Positions 56,533-64,000 of a stretch of DNA of 64,000 bases are shown piece after piece. This DNA is from Helicobacter macacae MIT 99-5501 (lineage in GTDB: Bacteria > Campylobacterota > Campylobacteria > Campylobacterales > Helicobacteraceae). The DNA lies in assembly GCF_000507845.1 (NCBI RefSeq), contig NZ_KI669455.1:489333-553332 (forward strand). Reading direction: 5' to 3'. Positions within the stretch are counted from its first letter, which is position 1. Each line of letters begins with the position of its first letter. Under the pieces are notes generated by a model. The model worked only from the letters and a program-made list of their open reading frames with translations. It searched no databases and had not been told where the DNA came from. A program made the translations under genes and the position numbers.

Positions 56533-57963
56533 ATGCTAAATCTACAAAAACAACACCCCAAAATCCTAGTCATAGGCGATTTGATGGTAGACCACTATAT
56601 CTGGGGCAAGTGCAACAGAATCTCTCCTGAAGCACCCGTGCAAGTGGTAAATGTCAAAGAAGAAAACAACCGCTTAGGTGGTGCGTGCAATGTCGCAGCA
56701 AATCTCATAGCGTTTGGTGCGAAAGTAAGTTTATGTGGAATCATCGGCAAAGATGAGTTTGGCAAGTGGCTAATAAACGAACTTCACACCCAAAACATAG
56801 ACATCACCCATATCGTGCAGACTTCTGCTCGCCCTACCACACAAAAAAGCAGAATCCTAATTTCAAATCAACAAGTGCTACGAGTAGATAGAGAAAAAAG
56901 CGATGATATAGATGAGGGATTGCAAGATGAGATTTTATCCACACTTAAGCACAAGATGAGAAATTTTGATGCGGTGATTTTAAGCGACTATGCCAAAGGA
57001 CTGCTTACACCCAAACTCACAAAATCCCTCATAAAACTTGCCAAAAGTGAGGGCAAACCTGTGCTTATCGACCCAAAAGGCAGTGATTACTCCAAATACC
57101 AAAACGCTACTTTGCTGACACCAAACAAACTTGAAGCGCAAATCGCCACACAAATCACAATCAAAGATGATGATTCTCTAAAGCAAGCGATGAAAAAGCT
57201 ACAAAAAGATTGCAAACTTGATATTTGTCTTGTTACGCTTAGCGAGGAGGGAATCGCTATTTTGGACAAAAAGAAACTTACCAAATCCCCCACAATCGCT
57301 AAAGAAGTCTATGATGTAACAGGAGCTGGAGATACTGTCATAGCTGCACTTGCCTTTGCGCTTAGCGGTGGGCTAAATATCTATGAAGCCTGCCACTTCG
57401 CAAATGCTGCGGCTGCTGTGGTAATCGGCAAGATAGGTAGCGCGAGTGCAAACTTTAGCGAGATAGTTGCGTTTTTGCACAATGGCTCTTACTCCTCCTC
57501 AAAAGTCATCACTAAAGAGGAGCTATCCACTTTGCTACCAAGCCTAAGAGAGAAAAAAATCATCTTTAGCAATGGTTGCTTTGATTTGCTTCACGCGGGG
57601 CATATCGCGTATTTACAGCAAGCAAGACAGCTTGGGGATTTGCTGATAGTTGGGCTAAATAGTGATAACTCCGTGAAGCGACTAAAGGGGCAAAATCGCC
57701 CTATAAATAGCCAGCAAGATAGGGCACTAATGCTATGTGCGCTAGAATGCGTGGATTTTGTTGTGGTATTTGATGAAGATACGCCACTAGAGCTTATAAA
57801 ACTCATAAAACCACACACACTTGTCAAAGGCTCGGACTATGAGGGCAAGGAAGTCGTAGGTAGCGATATAGCCAAAGAAGTCGTGCTAGCAGATTTCATA
57901 AAAGGCAAGTCAAGTAGCCTAATCATCGAAAAAATCGCTCAAAAATTTGGCAACAAGAGCTAG
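56533..57963 (+). CDS. hldE: Bifunctional heptose kinase/adenylyltransferase
   Basis: HldE (RfaE) first phosphorylates D-glycero-D-manno-heptose 7-phosphate at position 1, then adenylylates the 1-phosphate. The 476-residue protein has an N-terminal ribokinase-type domain (start PKILVIGDLMVDHYIWG, DVTGAGDTVIAALA near 258-271). The C-terminal nucleotidyltransferase domain has FSNGCFDLLHAGH near 343-355. AAGGA precedes the ATG. A 10-bp hairpin follows at 57991-58019. The isomerase gmhA that makes the first intermediate is not in the window. Confidence 0.96.
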   Translation: MLNLQKQHPKILVIGDLMVDHYIWGKCNRISPEAPVQVVNVKEENNRLGGACNVAANLIAFGAKVSLCGIIGKDEFGKWLINELHTQNIDITHIVQTSARPTTQKSRILISNQQVLRVDREKSDDIDEGLQDEILSTLKHKMRNFDAVILSDYAKGLLTPKLTKSLIKLAKSEGKPVLIDPKGSDYSKYQNATLLTPNKLEAQIATQITIKDDDSLKQAMKKLQKDCKLDICLVTLSEEGIAILDKKKLTKSPTIAKEVYDVTGAGDTVIAALAFALSGGLNIYEACHFANAAAAVVIGKIGSASANFSEIVAFLHNGSYSSSKVITKEELSTLLPSLREKKIIFSNGCFDLLHAGHIAYLQQARQLGDLLIVGLNSDNSVKRLKGQNRPINSQQDRALMLCALECVDFVVVFDEDTPLELIKLIKPHTLVKGSDYEGKEVVGSDIAKEVVLADFIKGKSSSLIIEKIAQKFGNKS

Positions 57964-57990
57964 AGTAAACGGCTTTTGTATAGTTTGGTG

Positions 57991-58019
57991 CTAGATTTTG
58001 GGTTTGGCACAAAATCTAG
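57991..58019 (+). terminator. Hairpin after hldE
   Basis: CTAGATTTTG and CAAAATCTAG form a perfect 10-bp stem with a 9-base loop, 28 bases beyond the hldE stop. No T run follows, so it may act as a weak terminator or an mRNA end stabiliser. Confidence 0.5.
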
Positions 58020-58191
58020 TGATGAGGTTGTGTAGGTTTGTCTTTACCTGCGTTGGATAAATCAATGGTTTTAAAAGTATCATAAGCGCAATAATGTTAG
58101 TTGAGTGTAAAATGTTGCTAGCGTGGGGTTTGGCTATGTGTAGCTATTTTTGGTTATAAGCGTAGCTTATTGAGATTTGATTATTTTATGG

Positions 58192-59472
58192 CTACTCTAT
58201 CACTTCGCAAAATAGTGCAGTCTCAACAGTGAGATTGAAATCTACGCCCTTGTGAATCTTAAATTTGTAGCCTAGATTCCACGATTCGATTAGCGGTTTG
58301 ATACCAAAATAATCGCTTGGCTGATGATATATGCTTAAAAGCATTGCGGGTTTTTGCGCACAAATAGTCTCTTTTGCACCTTTTAGAAACTCCATCTCAA
58401 AGCCCTCAATATCGACTTTGATAAATCCCACTGCAATTTTACGCTCTTTCACAAACTCATCAAGCGTGATAATCTCCACGCTTTCCATTTCATCGCTATT
58501 GTGAGCGACAATGCTAGAGCCACCTTCAGCGATACAAATCTGCATTGTGCTATTATTTGCTCCAAGTCCTTTATTTATAGGGACGATTCGCTTTGAATTA
58601 TTTAGCTCCAAAGTGCGCTGCATAAGCCTAAAATTCGCTTTTGTAGCCTCAAAACTATAAATATTCTTATCGCAAAATTCTCTCTCAAAAAGTAATGCAC
58701 TATCACCTACATATCCACCTACATCAATAAAATCTTTACCCCTCATTTTTGCCAAAGTGCTTGGCTCTAAAATATTTAGACCGTGTTTGTGCCAAAATAC
58801 GCTAATTTCAAAGTCATTTTTGGGCAATAAATAGCCGTTATAAGCGTAGAGATTCGCACCTAGCTCAAGGATATTGGGATAAAACTCCGCGTTTATTTTG
58901 ATAAGCTCAGCGATTTCATCTGCGGTAAGCTCGGTGATTGTTGGATTATTTGCCTTGTATGCTTTTAATGAAAGGGCAATTTGTCGCGACACAAGGACTT
59001 TGCTTGCGATATCCAAATCTTTGATAAGAGTAGAAATATCATTTTCTATGTTTGGATTTGTGGCGACATATTCGCCTATATTTGTGGAATAGCCCGTATG
59101 TATAGAGGCACTTAAAGTATACTTTTTGTTTAGATTGTTTAGAGTGGTTTTGAAAACGAAAAATAGTGGTATTCCAAGAAGTCTATATGTGGTTTTTATC
59201 GTGTATAGCGTGGATTTAGGATTGCAAAACTTTTGCGATTCCCCCCCCCGTGAGATGCGATTTGCGCCGTTGTTAAATTCGCTCACATTTACAAGTGTGC
59301 GAATCTTTTGAAAAAGCGGGATAAACAGCACAAATCGCGTGATTTTTTCTTTTGAATCGCACACAAATCCGCGCGAATCTAAGATTCGCCCTTTGCGCTC
59401 TTTCCTAATGCCAAATACCTTTTTAACCGCCTTTTCAAGCGACTGAAGTGTGTTTTTAAATGATTGTCTCAT
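58192..59472 (-). CDS. Phase-variable FkbM-family methyltransferase
   Basis: The 426-residue protein has a C-terminal FkbM SAM-dependent methyltransferase domain (about 245-415; DVGGYVGDSALLFERE as SAM motif, FIKVDIEGFEMEFLKG as the acidic/post motif). The N-terminal 220 residues are basic and unlike typical short FkbM proteins. FkbM enzymes methylate hydroxyls of sugars or other small molecules, so a surface glycan or LPS is a likely target. A G9 tract (59241-59249 on the + strand as C9) encodes RGGE near residue 76 and is currently in frame (ON). AAAGG precedes the ATG. A T13 run lies in the putative promoter. Confidence 0.85.
   Translation of the reverse strand: MRQSFKNTLQSLEKAVKKVFGIRKERKGRILDSRGFVCDSKEKITRFVLFIPLFQKIRTLVNVSEFNNGANRISRGGESQKFCNPKSTLYTIKTTYRLLGIPLFFVFKTTLNNLNKKYTLSASIHTGYSTNIGEYVATNPNIENDISTLIKDLDIASKVLVSRQIALSLKAYKANNPTITELTADEIAELIKINAEFYPNILELGANLYAYNGYLLPKNDFEISVFWHKHGLNILEPSTLAKMRGKDFIDVGGYVGDSALLFEREFCDKNIYSFEATKANFRLMQRTLELNNSKRIVPINKGLGANNSTMQICIAEGGSSIVAHNSDEMESVEIITLDEFVKERKIAVGFIKVDIEGFEMEFLKGAKETICAQKPAMLLSIYHQPSDYFGIKPLIESWNLGYKFKIHKGVDFNLTVETALFCEVIE
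59241..59249 (-). repeat. Poly-G tract (G9) in the methyltransferase gene, ON state
   Basis: On the coding strand nine G follow CAC in the codons for RGGE. With 8 G the frame hits TAA after about 14 further codons, and with 10 G it hits TAA after about seven. Length nine keeps the gene open. Confidence 0.88.
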
Positions 59473-59509
59473 TTGCTATACCTTTGATTTTGGGGGTTAA
59501 AAATGTCGA

Positions 59510-59539
59510 ATTGTAGCATAAGCTACAAAAAAAAAAAAA
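59510..59539 (-). promoter_or_regulatory. Putative fkbM promoter with T13 tract
   Basis: On the minus strand TATGCTACAAT gives a -10 box (TACAAT, + coordinates 59510-59515) inside a small palindrome TTGTAGC-TTAT-GCTACAA. Eleven bases upstream is a run of 13 T (59527-59539), at about -24 to -36, where its length would change promoter geometry. Similar T-tract control is known for sabA in H. pylori. Confidence 0.55.
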
Positions 59540-59738
59540 CAAAAAATCATATTTTTTGCGTAAAAATATTTTGCAAAAAGGTGCAATAGCGCGATAATGC
59601 GACAATGCAGAATCAATATGTTTAAAGTTGGTATGACATAGTTTTATGTGTGATTGCCAATGTGTGTGGTAAAAATAGGATTTTATAACGAAGTTTTTGT
59701 AGGAAAGAGGGTTACAGGATTTAAGAGCTAGTCAATCA

Positions 59739-59767
59739 AGAGTGTCTTTATAGATATGAGACACTCT
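59739..59767 (+). terminator. Terminator-like hairpin in the fkbM upstream gap
   Basis: AGAGTGTCT and AGACACTCT form a perfect 9-bp stem around an 11-base loop and are followed by ATTTTAT on the + strand. No gene ends before it, so it may terminate an unannotated + strand transcript. Confidence 0.45.
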
Positions 59768-60050
59768 ATTTTATGGTTATAGGAAAATAATAATATGCTC
59801 AAACATTTGGAATCTCCTTGATAGATTTAGCCTTATTTGGCGAGGCGTGAGTATAGTAGGATTTATTAAACAAAAACATAATGTGATTTTTACAAGATTT
59901 TGCGCAAAAAATCTTAGACAAAAGGTTCAAGTAAGGATTCAAGCTAGATAAAAAGATATTATCTAGCTTGTGATAACAAGTTAACATTCTAAGATTTACG
60001 CAAGAAAAATATAAAAAAATTCATCTCAACTTTTAATTGAGTGGCAAAAA

Positions 60051-61154
60051 CTACGCTTTTGCAATGGTATAAAAGGTATTCTGCGCTTGGGATTTGAGTG
60101 CGATTTTTTTCTCCTCTAGCAAAGAGCTCAAAATCTTAAGCGTGCGCTTATCAAAAAGTAATTCCGCTTCATCTCGCTCCACAGGGCGCGTAGCGATAAA
60201 TTTCAGTAGAGAATCTTTGGTGTATGATTTGGCATTTTTGTGGTTATTTGGTGGGAGATTTTGGGATTGCTTAGGATTGCTAGATTTTGTTTTCTTATTT
60301 TTGGAGCAATCTTTTTTGGAGCAATCTTTTGGGCAAACTTGAGATATATCTGCCACACTTAGTGCGTCTTTAGATTCTATTTTTGCCCTCTTTGGTAGCG
60401 ATAGATTTAGCCCTGCAAAAAACTCACTTGCCCACCGTAGCTTCTCCTCACTCACGGCTTTGACTTGATAGGCACTAGGTCTATCTATGCTGCCCAAATC
60501 CACGCGAGATATGCGGATATTTCGCAAAAACTCCGCGATAGAGCGTAGATTTTCCTCACTATCATTATGTCCCTCTACTAGCAAGACTTCAGCGACTAGC
60601 TCCCCACGAAAATCTATACTAAAATCCTCTATACCGCGCAATATGCTTGGCAAAGATAGCCTCTTGCTTGGGCGGTCGATTTTCCTAAAATCGCCTAAAA
60701 TCGCCGCATCGATTGAGAATTTCACGATGTCAAAAAGTGCTAAAGCCTTTTTTTGCGCTTGGAATTTTGAGCCATTGCTAAGGATAAGTGTTTTGATATG
60801 TGGTGGCAAAAGTGGCTTTGTCGCGCTTATAAGCTCATAAAGCTGCGGGTAGAGTGTGGGCTCTCCTGTGGCTGTGAAAGTCAGCACGCAAATGTCTTTG
60901 TGCGCTTGCAGCCCGCCTTTTATCGCTTCTAAAATCTGTGTATAAGGAACAATCTCACTCATAGAATCCACAGGCTTTGCTTTGTGTAGCTCGCAATACA
61001 CACAATCAAAATTGCACTGCTTCACGCTAGGGGACAAATCTACCCCCAAAGAGCGTCCAAATCGGCGCGATAGCACAGGTCCAAATATGATTTGGGGGGA
61101 TATTTGCGCGGTGTTTTTGATAGGGTTTTGTGGGGTGGGATTTTTGGGTGGCAT
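60051..61154 (-). CDS. Radical SAM protein
   Basis: The 367-residue protein is a radical SAM enzyme of the COG0731 type. The cluster-binding Cys are C47, C51 and C54 in KQCNFDCVYCELHK, and the preceding GPVLSRRFGRSLGVDL is typical of this group. FTATGEPTLYP gives the GGE-like SAM contact. The C-terminal third (about 265-367) has a Lys/Ser-rich linker (with CPKDCSKKDCSKNKK) and a winged-helix-like end, RPVERDEAELLFDKRTLKIL. The reaction is unknown. It is followed 135 bases upstream by the YaaA-like gene on the same strand. Confidence 0.82.
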   Translation of the reverse strand: MPPKNPTPQNPIKNTAQISPQIIFGPVLSRRFGRSLGVDLSPSVKQCNFDCVYCELHKAKPVDSMSEIVPYTQILEAIKGGLQAHKDICVLTFTATGEPTLYPQLYELISATKPLLPPHIKTLILSNGSKFQAQKKALALFDIVKFSIDAAILGDFRKIDRPSKRLSLPSILRGIEDFSIDFRGELVAEVLLVEGHNDSEENLRSIAEFLRNIRISRVDLGSIDRPSAYQVKAVSEEKLRWASEFFAGLNLSLPKRAKIESKDALSVADISQVCPKDCSKKDCSKNKKTKSSNPKQSQNLPPNNHKNAKSYTKDSLLKFIATRPVERDEAELLFDKRTLKILSSLLEEKKIALKSQAQNTFYTIAKA

Positions 61155-61289
61155 TTGTATCCTTAATTAAAGTGGATTTTGAAAGTGTGGATTTTGGATT
61201 TGTGGCTATGTTTTTGTTTGCATATTTTTGTGGCTCGTATATTTTGTAGAGAATGAATCTAAAAATCTTAAAATCAAAAACTGCAAAAT

Positions 61290-61994
61290 CTAATCCACAT
61301 AGACAAATTTTTCGCTAAGTATTTTTTGCAAGGCTTGCTTGCCCTGCAAAGAGGCTATGGCTAGCTCTCTTAGGGCTAACCCACGATAGAGTTTTGCTTG
61401 ATGAGAAGTGCCTTTTGGGATAGGCAAAATGTAGTGTGGCTGGCAAAAATTCGCACTTTTAAGCGGATATGCTTTGGCATATACTCCTGCGCGTAAATCT
61501 ATGATGATTTTATCCAAAAACGCGCTAATCTCATCTCTTTGGGCTTTGTATAGGGCGTTTAGGCTTAGATTTTTGGAGCGATAATTTTGGTTTAGATGAT
61601 AGTAGGGCAGGGGGTCAAATCCCCTCACAAGCCCAAAAAGATTGCTAAAAATAAGCGTAGATTCTAACAAAAAATCTTGTGCCTTTTTCTCTAGGCTCGC
61701 AAAATCTAATGCCTTGTAAGCCACGCCACTATATAGCTTCAAGGCTTCTATGCGAGGCGCATTTGCTAACTCTAGGCAAGCACTAAGCATATCCATATCT
61801 ACGCGCTTTGTGCCAAAGATTTTGATTAGCTCGCTAGATTTTTGCAATGCGTCTAAATACGCGCTTATATTAGCGTTTCGCGCTACTTGCCCGCCCCAAA
61901 GTGCGTCTTCTAAGATAGATCTTTTTGTGGTGCTTGCATTTGTGATTTCTTTTGGGGAGAGCTTGGCTTCACTAGGAGAGAATAAAATCTGCAT
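61290..61994 (-). CDS. YaaA-type peroxide stress protein (UPF0246)
   Basis: The 234-residue protein matches the UPF0246/YaaA family: MQILFSPSEAKLSP at the start, ALKLYSGVAYKALDF near 75-89, LIFSNLFGLVRGFDPLPYY near 115-133, and the C-terminal KGTSHQAKLYRGLALRELA. YaaA lowers free intracellular iron during hydrogen peroxide stress in E. coli, by an unclear mechanism. Sequence is divergent in the middle but the order of motifs is kept. It could be co-transcribed with the radical SAM gene. Confidence 0.78.
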   Translation of the reverse strand: MQILFSPSEAKLSPKEITNASTTKRSILEDALWGGQVARNANISAYLDALQKSSELIKIFGTKRVDMDMLSACLELANAPRIEALKLYSGVAYKALDFASLEKKAQDFLLESTLIFSNLFGLVRGFDPLPYYHLNQNYRSKNLSLNALYKAQRDEISAFLDKIIIDLRAGVYAKAYPLKSANFCQPHYILPIPKGTSHQAKLYRGLALRELAIASLQGKQALQKILSEKFVYVD

Positions 61995-62081
61995 TTTTAC
62001 TCTTTTTTGCTATGATTTTGGTTTTTGGTGTGTTTGTGCGTTTGTCGCGATTTTGGCGGATTTTACCATAAAAGGAATAAT

Positions 62082-62621
62082 ATGAAAGCCCTACTTTCTT
62101 GTATGACAAGCATTTATCTTTGGGTGGTGGGGATAACGCTAGGAGGGATTTTGGCTTGTGGCGTGCTAAGTGCGCCCGTGATTTTTAATGCCTCTGATTA
62201 TTTAAGCAAGGCTGGCATAACGGATTTGTATATGACTAGATATGCTTCGGGGGTGCTTATGACGCAGATTTTTGTGCGGTGTAGCTACGCGCTAAATGCT
62301 GTGGCGATTTTTGTGCTTGTGTATGAGCTACTTGCGTTTAATACTTCATCAAAAAAGTCGCTGTTTTTGCTTGCAGTGGGGGCTTTTAGTGTGGTGCTTA
62401 TTTTTCTTTTTACGCTGTATTATACGCCCTCCATTGTCGCTATGCAGCAAGAGGGGGTGGCTGCGACAAGCACGGAGGAGTTTGAGAGTATCCACACGCA
62501 GAGTGAAATGGTGTTTGTGATTTTGTTTGTGGCATTGAGTGCTGGGTTTTTGTGGAGAGTGTTTATGCTAAAAATGGATACTCCAAGCGCACCAAAGAAA
62601 GCTAGAGTAACGAGAAAGTAG
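62082..62621 (+). CDS. DUF4149-like membrane protein
   Basis: The 179-residue protein has four membrane helices (about 8-30, 60-80, 92-112, 145-163), in the pattern of DUF4149/TMEM205-like proteins. GITLGGILACGVLSAPVIF is the recognisable first helix and MQQEGVA...ESIHTQSE the last extramembrane loop. Function is unknown. I chose the ATG at 62082 because AAAAGGA lies 6 bases upstream; an upstream in-frame start adds a Cys-rich 19-residue leader without a ribosome-binding site. A terminator follows at 62646. Confidence 0.72.
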   Translation: MKALLSCMTSIYLWVVGITLGGILACGVLSAPVIFNASDYLSKAGITDLYMTRYASGVLMTQIFVRCSYALNAVAIFVLVYELLAFNTSSKKSLFLLAVGAFSVVLIFLFTLYYTPSIVAMQQEGVAATSTEEFESIHTQSEMVFVILFVALSAGFLWRVFMLKMDTPSAPKKARVTRK

Positions 62622-62645
62622 AATCTAAATTTATTGATTTAAGTA

Positions 62646-62687
62646 GCATAATGCCAGTTGATATGACATTATGCAATGTCTTTTTTT
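62646..62687 (+). terminator. Intrinsic terminator after the DUF4149-like gene
   Basis: GCATAATG and CATTATGC form a perfect 8-bp stem with a 13-base loop, followed 6 bases later by a run of seven T. It lies 25 bases after the stop codon. Confidence 0.7.
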
Positions 62688-62868
62688 GATTTTGCAACAC
62701 ACATTTTGTACGCTCCAAATCTTACTCTATCTTGTTTTCAAATGCGCTAACACCTTATTGTATCGTATTTATATGATACTTATTTATAAACTCGCAATAC
62801 CCACTAATTTGAATCATAATTTGAGCAAAACCATAAGGGCTTGATTTTTGCGCTTGTAAAAAGCTTAA

Positions 62869-63744
62869 TTACTCATATATCACTTCATGAACTATATCTC
62901 CATCTAGGTAGAAGTATTTCTTAGATAGTTTGCCATCTGAATCGTATTCGTATCCTTCAACCAACTTTCCATTTGAATCGTAATATTTCTCAAGCAGTTT
63001 TCCATTGAAATTGTATTCGTATTTCTTAACTAATTTTCCATTTGAATCGTAGATATATTTTTCATTTATTTTGCCGTCTGAATATTCTTCTTTATATTTT
63101 AATAATCCGCTTGGATAAAACCTTGCTTTGCTTTTTAGTTCAGTTCCACTTTCTTTATCAAAAAGTTCTGTTATTTTTTCATCGTTTTCATAATACTCTT
63201 TATAAATCAATCTATTTTCAGAATTATCGCCGAAATATGCTACTACTTTCCCCTCTTTCTCCATTTTCTTTATAAAATCATTTTGTATTTTTTCTTGTTG
63301 TTCTTGTTGTATTTTTGCTTGCCTTGCTTGTTCTAGTTCACGCTTTGCTTGTTCTGCTTGCCTTTTTCTTTCTTTTTCCGACTCGTTTTTTAATTTTGCT
63401 ATACATTTGTCGTATTCTGCTTTCCCTATTTTGATAAAATATGCTACATATCTACCATTTGGCACATTAGGATGGGTTGTATGATTATATCTGATATATT
63501 CTATAAGTTTTTGTTCTGTTTTGTTCATTACGGTAGCATAGTGTTGAAAACACGGATTATATACAAGATCAAGAGGGCTATTATAACTCATAGTATCTAT
63601 TACTTTTGAATTTGCTAATTTGCTTGATTCTTTTATCTCCTCAATGTGTATTCTTACTTCGCTAATTGTTAGATTTTTGGCACAAACTAAATTAGCAGCA
63701 AACACAAGCAAACTTATTCTGACTATTTTTGCTAATCTACTCAT
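62869..63744 (-). CDS. Exported YwqK/MORN-like repeat protein
   Basis: The 291-residue protein has a signal peptide (about 6-22, ending VCA-KN). A Cys-containing helical region follows, then a Lys/Arg/Glu/Gln-rich coiled coil (about 120-160). The C-terminal half holds repeated YDSNGKL-type units with a period of about 10-24 residues (DSNGKLVKKYEYNFNGKLLEK and so on). This pattern is typical of YwqK-family MORN-like proteins. Such proteins are often called antitoxins of contact-dependent systems, but no toxin partner is adjacent. GGAGG lies 8 bases before the ATG at 63744; the ATG at 63750 and the TTG at 63759 are too close to it. Confidence 0.7.
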   Translation of the reverse strand: MSRLAKIVRISLLVFAANLVCAKNLTISEVRIHIEEIKESSKLANSKVIDTMSYNSPLDLVYNPCFQHYATVMNKTEQKLIEYIRYNHTTHPNVPNGRYVAYFIKIGKAEYDKCIAKLKNESEKERKRQAEQAKRELEQARQAKIQQEQQEKIQNDFIKKMEKEGKVVAYFGDNSENRLIYKEYYENDEKITELFDKESGTELKSKARFYPSGLLKYKEEYSDGKINEKYIYDSNGKLVKKYEYNFNGKLLEKYYDSNGKLVEGYEYDSDGKLSKKYFYLDGDIVHEVIYE

Positions 63745-64000
63745 TTTCATATCCTCCAAATATTTTGCATTGTAAGTGATACCTTATAAAAAAAAACAAT
63801 TTGTAAATAAAATCTTATTTTTGTTGATTGCGAACGGACTATGTAAAAGTCTTTAAATGCTCATAGCAGCAGCATTTAGCAAAGTCTAAACCCACATAAA
63901 TTCCCAAAAAATTTACATTTCCACCGAAATTTTTCCAACCTCCCCCCACAAATCTTTCACACTTTTTCACACTTACTTTATGACATTTGATATTTTATCT
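63745..64000. other. End of window, no gene seen
   Basis: The last 256 bases are A/T-rich and hold the likely promoter of the YwqK-like gene. No complete gene, tRNA or repeat is visible; a gene could start beyond the window edge. Confidence 0.5.

Larger units (their letters stand above)
59473..60050. other. Intergenic region with three structured elements
   Basis: In 578 bases I see the fkbM promoter (59510-59539) and a 9-bp terminator-like hairpin AGAGTGTCT/AGACACTCT at 59739-59767 followed by ATTTTAT. A perfect 12-bp hairpin CAAGCTAGATAA/TTATCTAGCTTG lies at 59940-59970 with a 7-base loop. No gene is supported. The part between 59600 and 59740 could be transcribed towards the first hairpin. 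Confidence 0.45.

Noticed and set aside
59799..59987. 62-codon minus-strand open frame in the fkbM gap
   Set aside because: It spans the 12-bp hairpin and has no ribosome-binding site or recognisable sequence.

Overview
The window is a contiguous piece of an AT-rich epsilonproteobacterial (Campylobacterota) chromosome and reads as Helicobacter. The strongest reasons are a single fused RNA polymerase beta-beta' gene (known from Helicobacter and Wolinella), the gene order rplL-rpoBC-rpsL-rpsG-fusA, a FlaB flagellin behind a sigma-54 type promoter, a CbpA-HspR heat-shock pair, and several small outer-membrane proteins ending in aromatic residues. GroES lacks the His/Cys-rich nickel-binding tail of H. 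pylori HspA. Together with other differences this argues against H. pylori itself and fits an enterohepatic-type Helicobacter; the species cannot be named from sequence reading alone.

Layout. 1-12.7 kb: translation/transcription operon (rplL, rpoBC, rpsL, rpsG, fusA). 13-21.5 kb: a poly-G outer-membrane protein, an esterase, pyrG, an M48 protease, prmC, and a sialidase-like gene/membrane-protein pair whose first gene is out of frame at a poly-G tract. 21.7-30.9 kb: flaB, tpx, a PIN-PhoH protein, a duplicated-domain unknown, a SixA-like phosphatase, an outer-membrane protein, a small membrane protein and an aspartate aminotransferase. 31.3-41.8 kb: groESL with a CIRCE-type operator, mrp, DUF485-actP, secA and a LolC/E-type permease. 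41.8-42.8 kb: a gene-free kilobase full of palindromic repeats. 42.8-48.5 kb: two tandem MetQ-like proteins, an outer-membrane protein, cbpA-hspR and gapA. 48.7-64 kb: an orphan RND pump, a porin-like protein, a SafE-like protein, the heptose genes gmhB-hldD-hldE, a phase-variable FkbM methyltransferase, a radical SAM protein, a YaaA-like protein, a DUF4149-like membrane protein and a YwqK-like repeat protein.

How it fits together. Most genes are core housekeeping. The accessory layer is surface biology: outer-membrane proteins, LPS heptose synthesis, a methyltransferase and a sialidase-like protein. Three of these genes carry homopolymeric G/C tracts whose length decides whether the full protein is made: G13 gives ON at 13 kb, G11 gives OFF at 20.6 kb and G9 gives ON at 59.2 kb. 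The FkbM gene also has a T13 tract in its putative promoter. Heat-shock control is represented by a CIRCE-like site on groESL (HrcA target) and by the hspR gene.

Most unusual structures: a perfect 20-bp inverted repeat bracketing 260 bp in front of rpoBC; an 11-bp inverted repeat placed around the -10 box of a recently duplicated gene of unknown function; and a palindrome cluster at 42.2-42.5 kb. No tRNA, rRNA, insertion sequence or CRISPR array was recognised.
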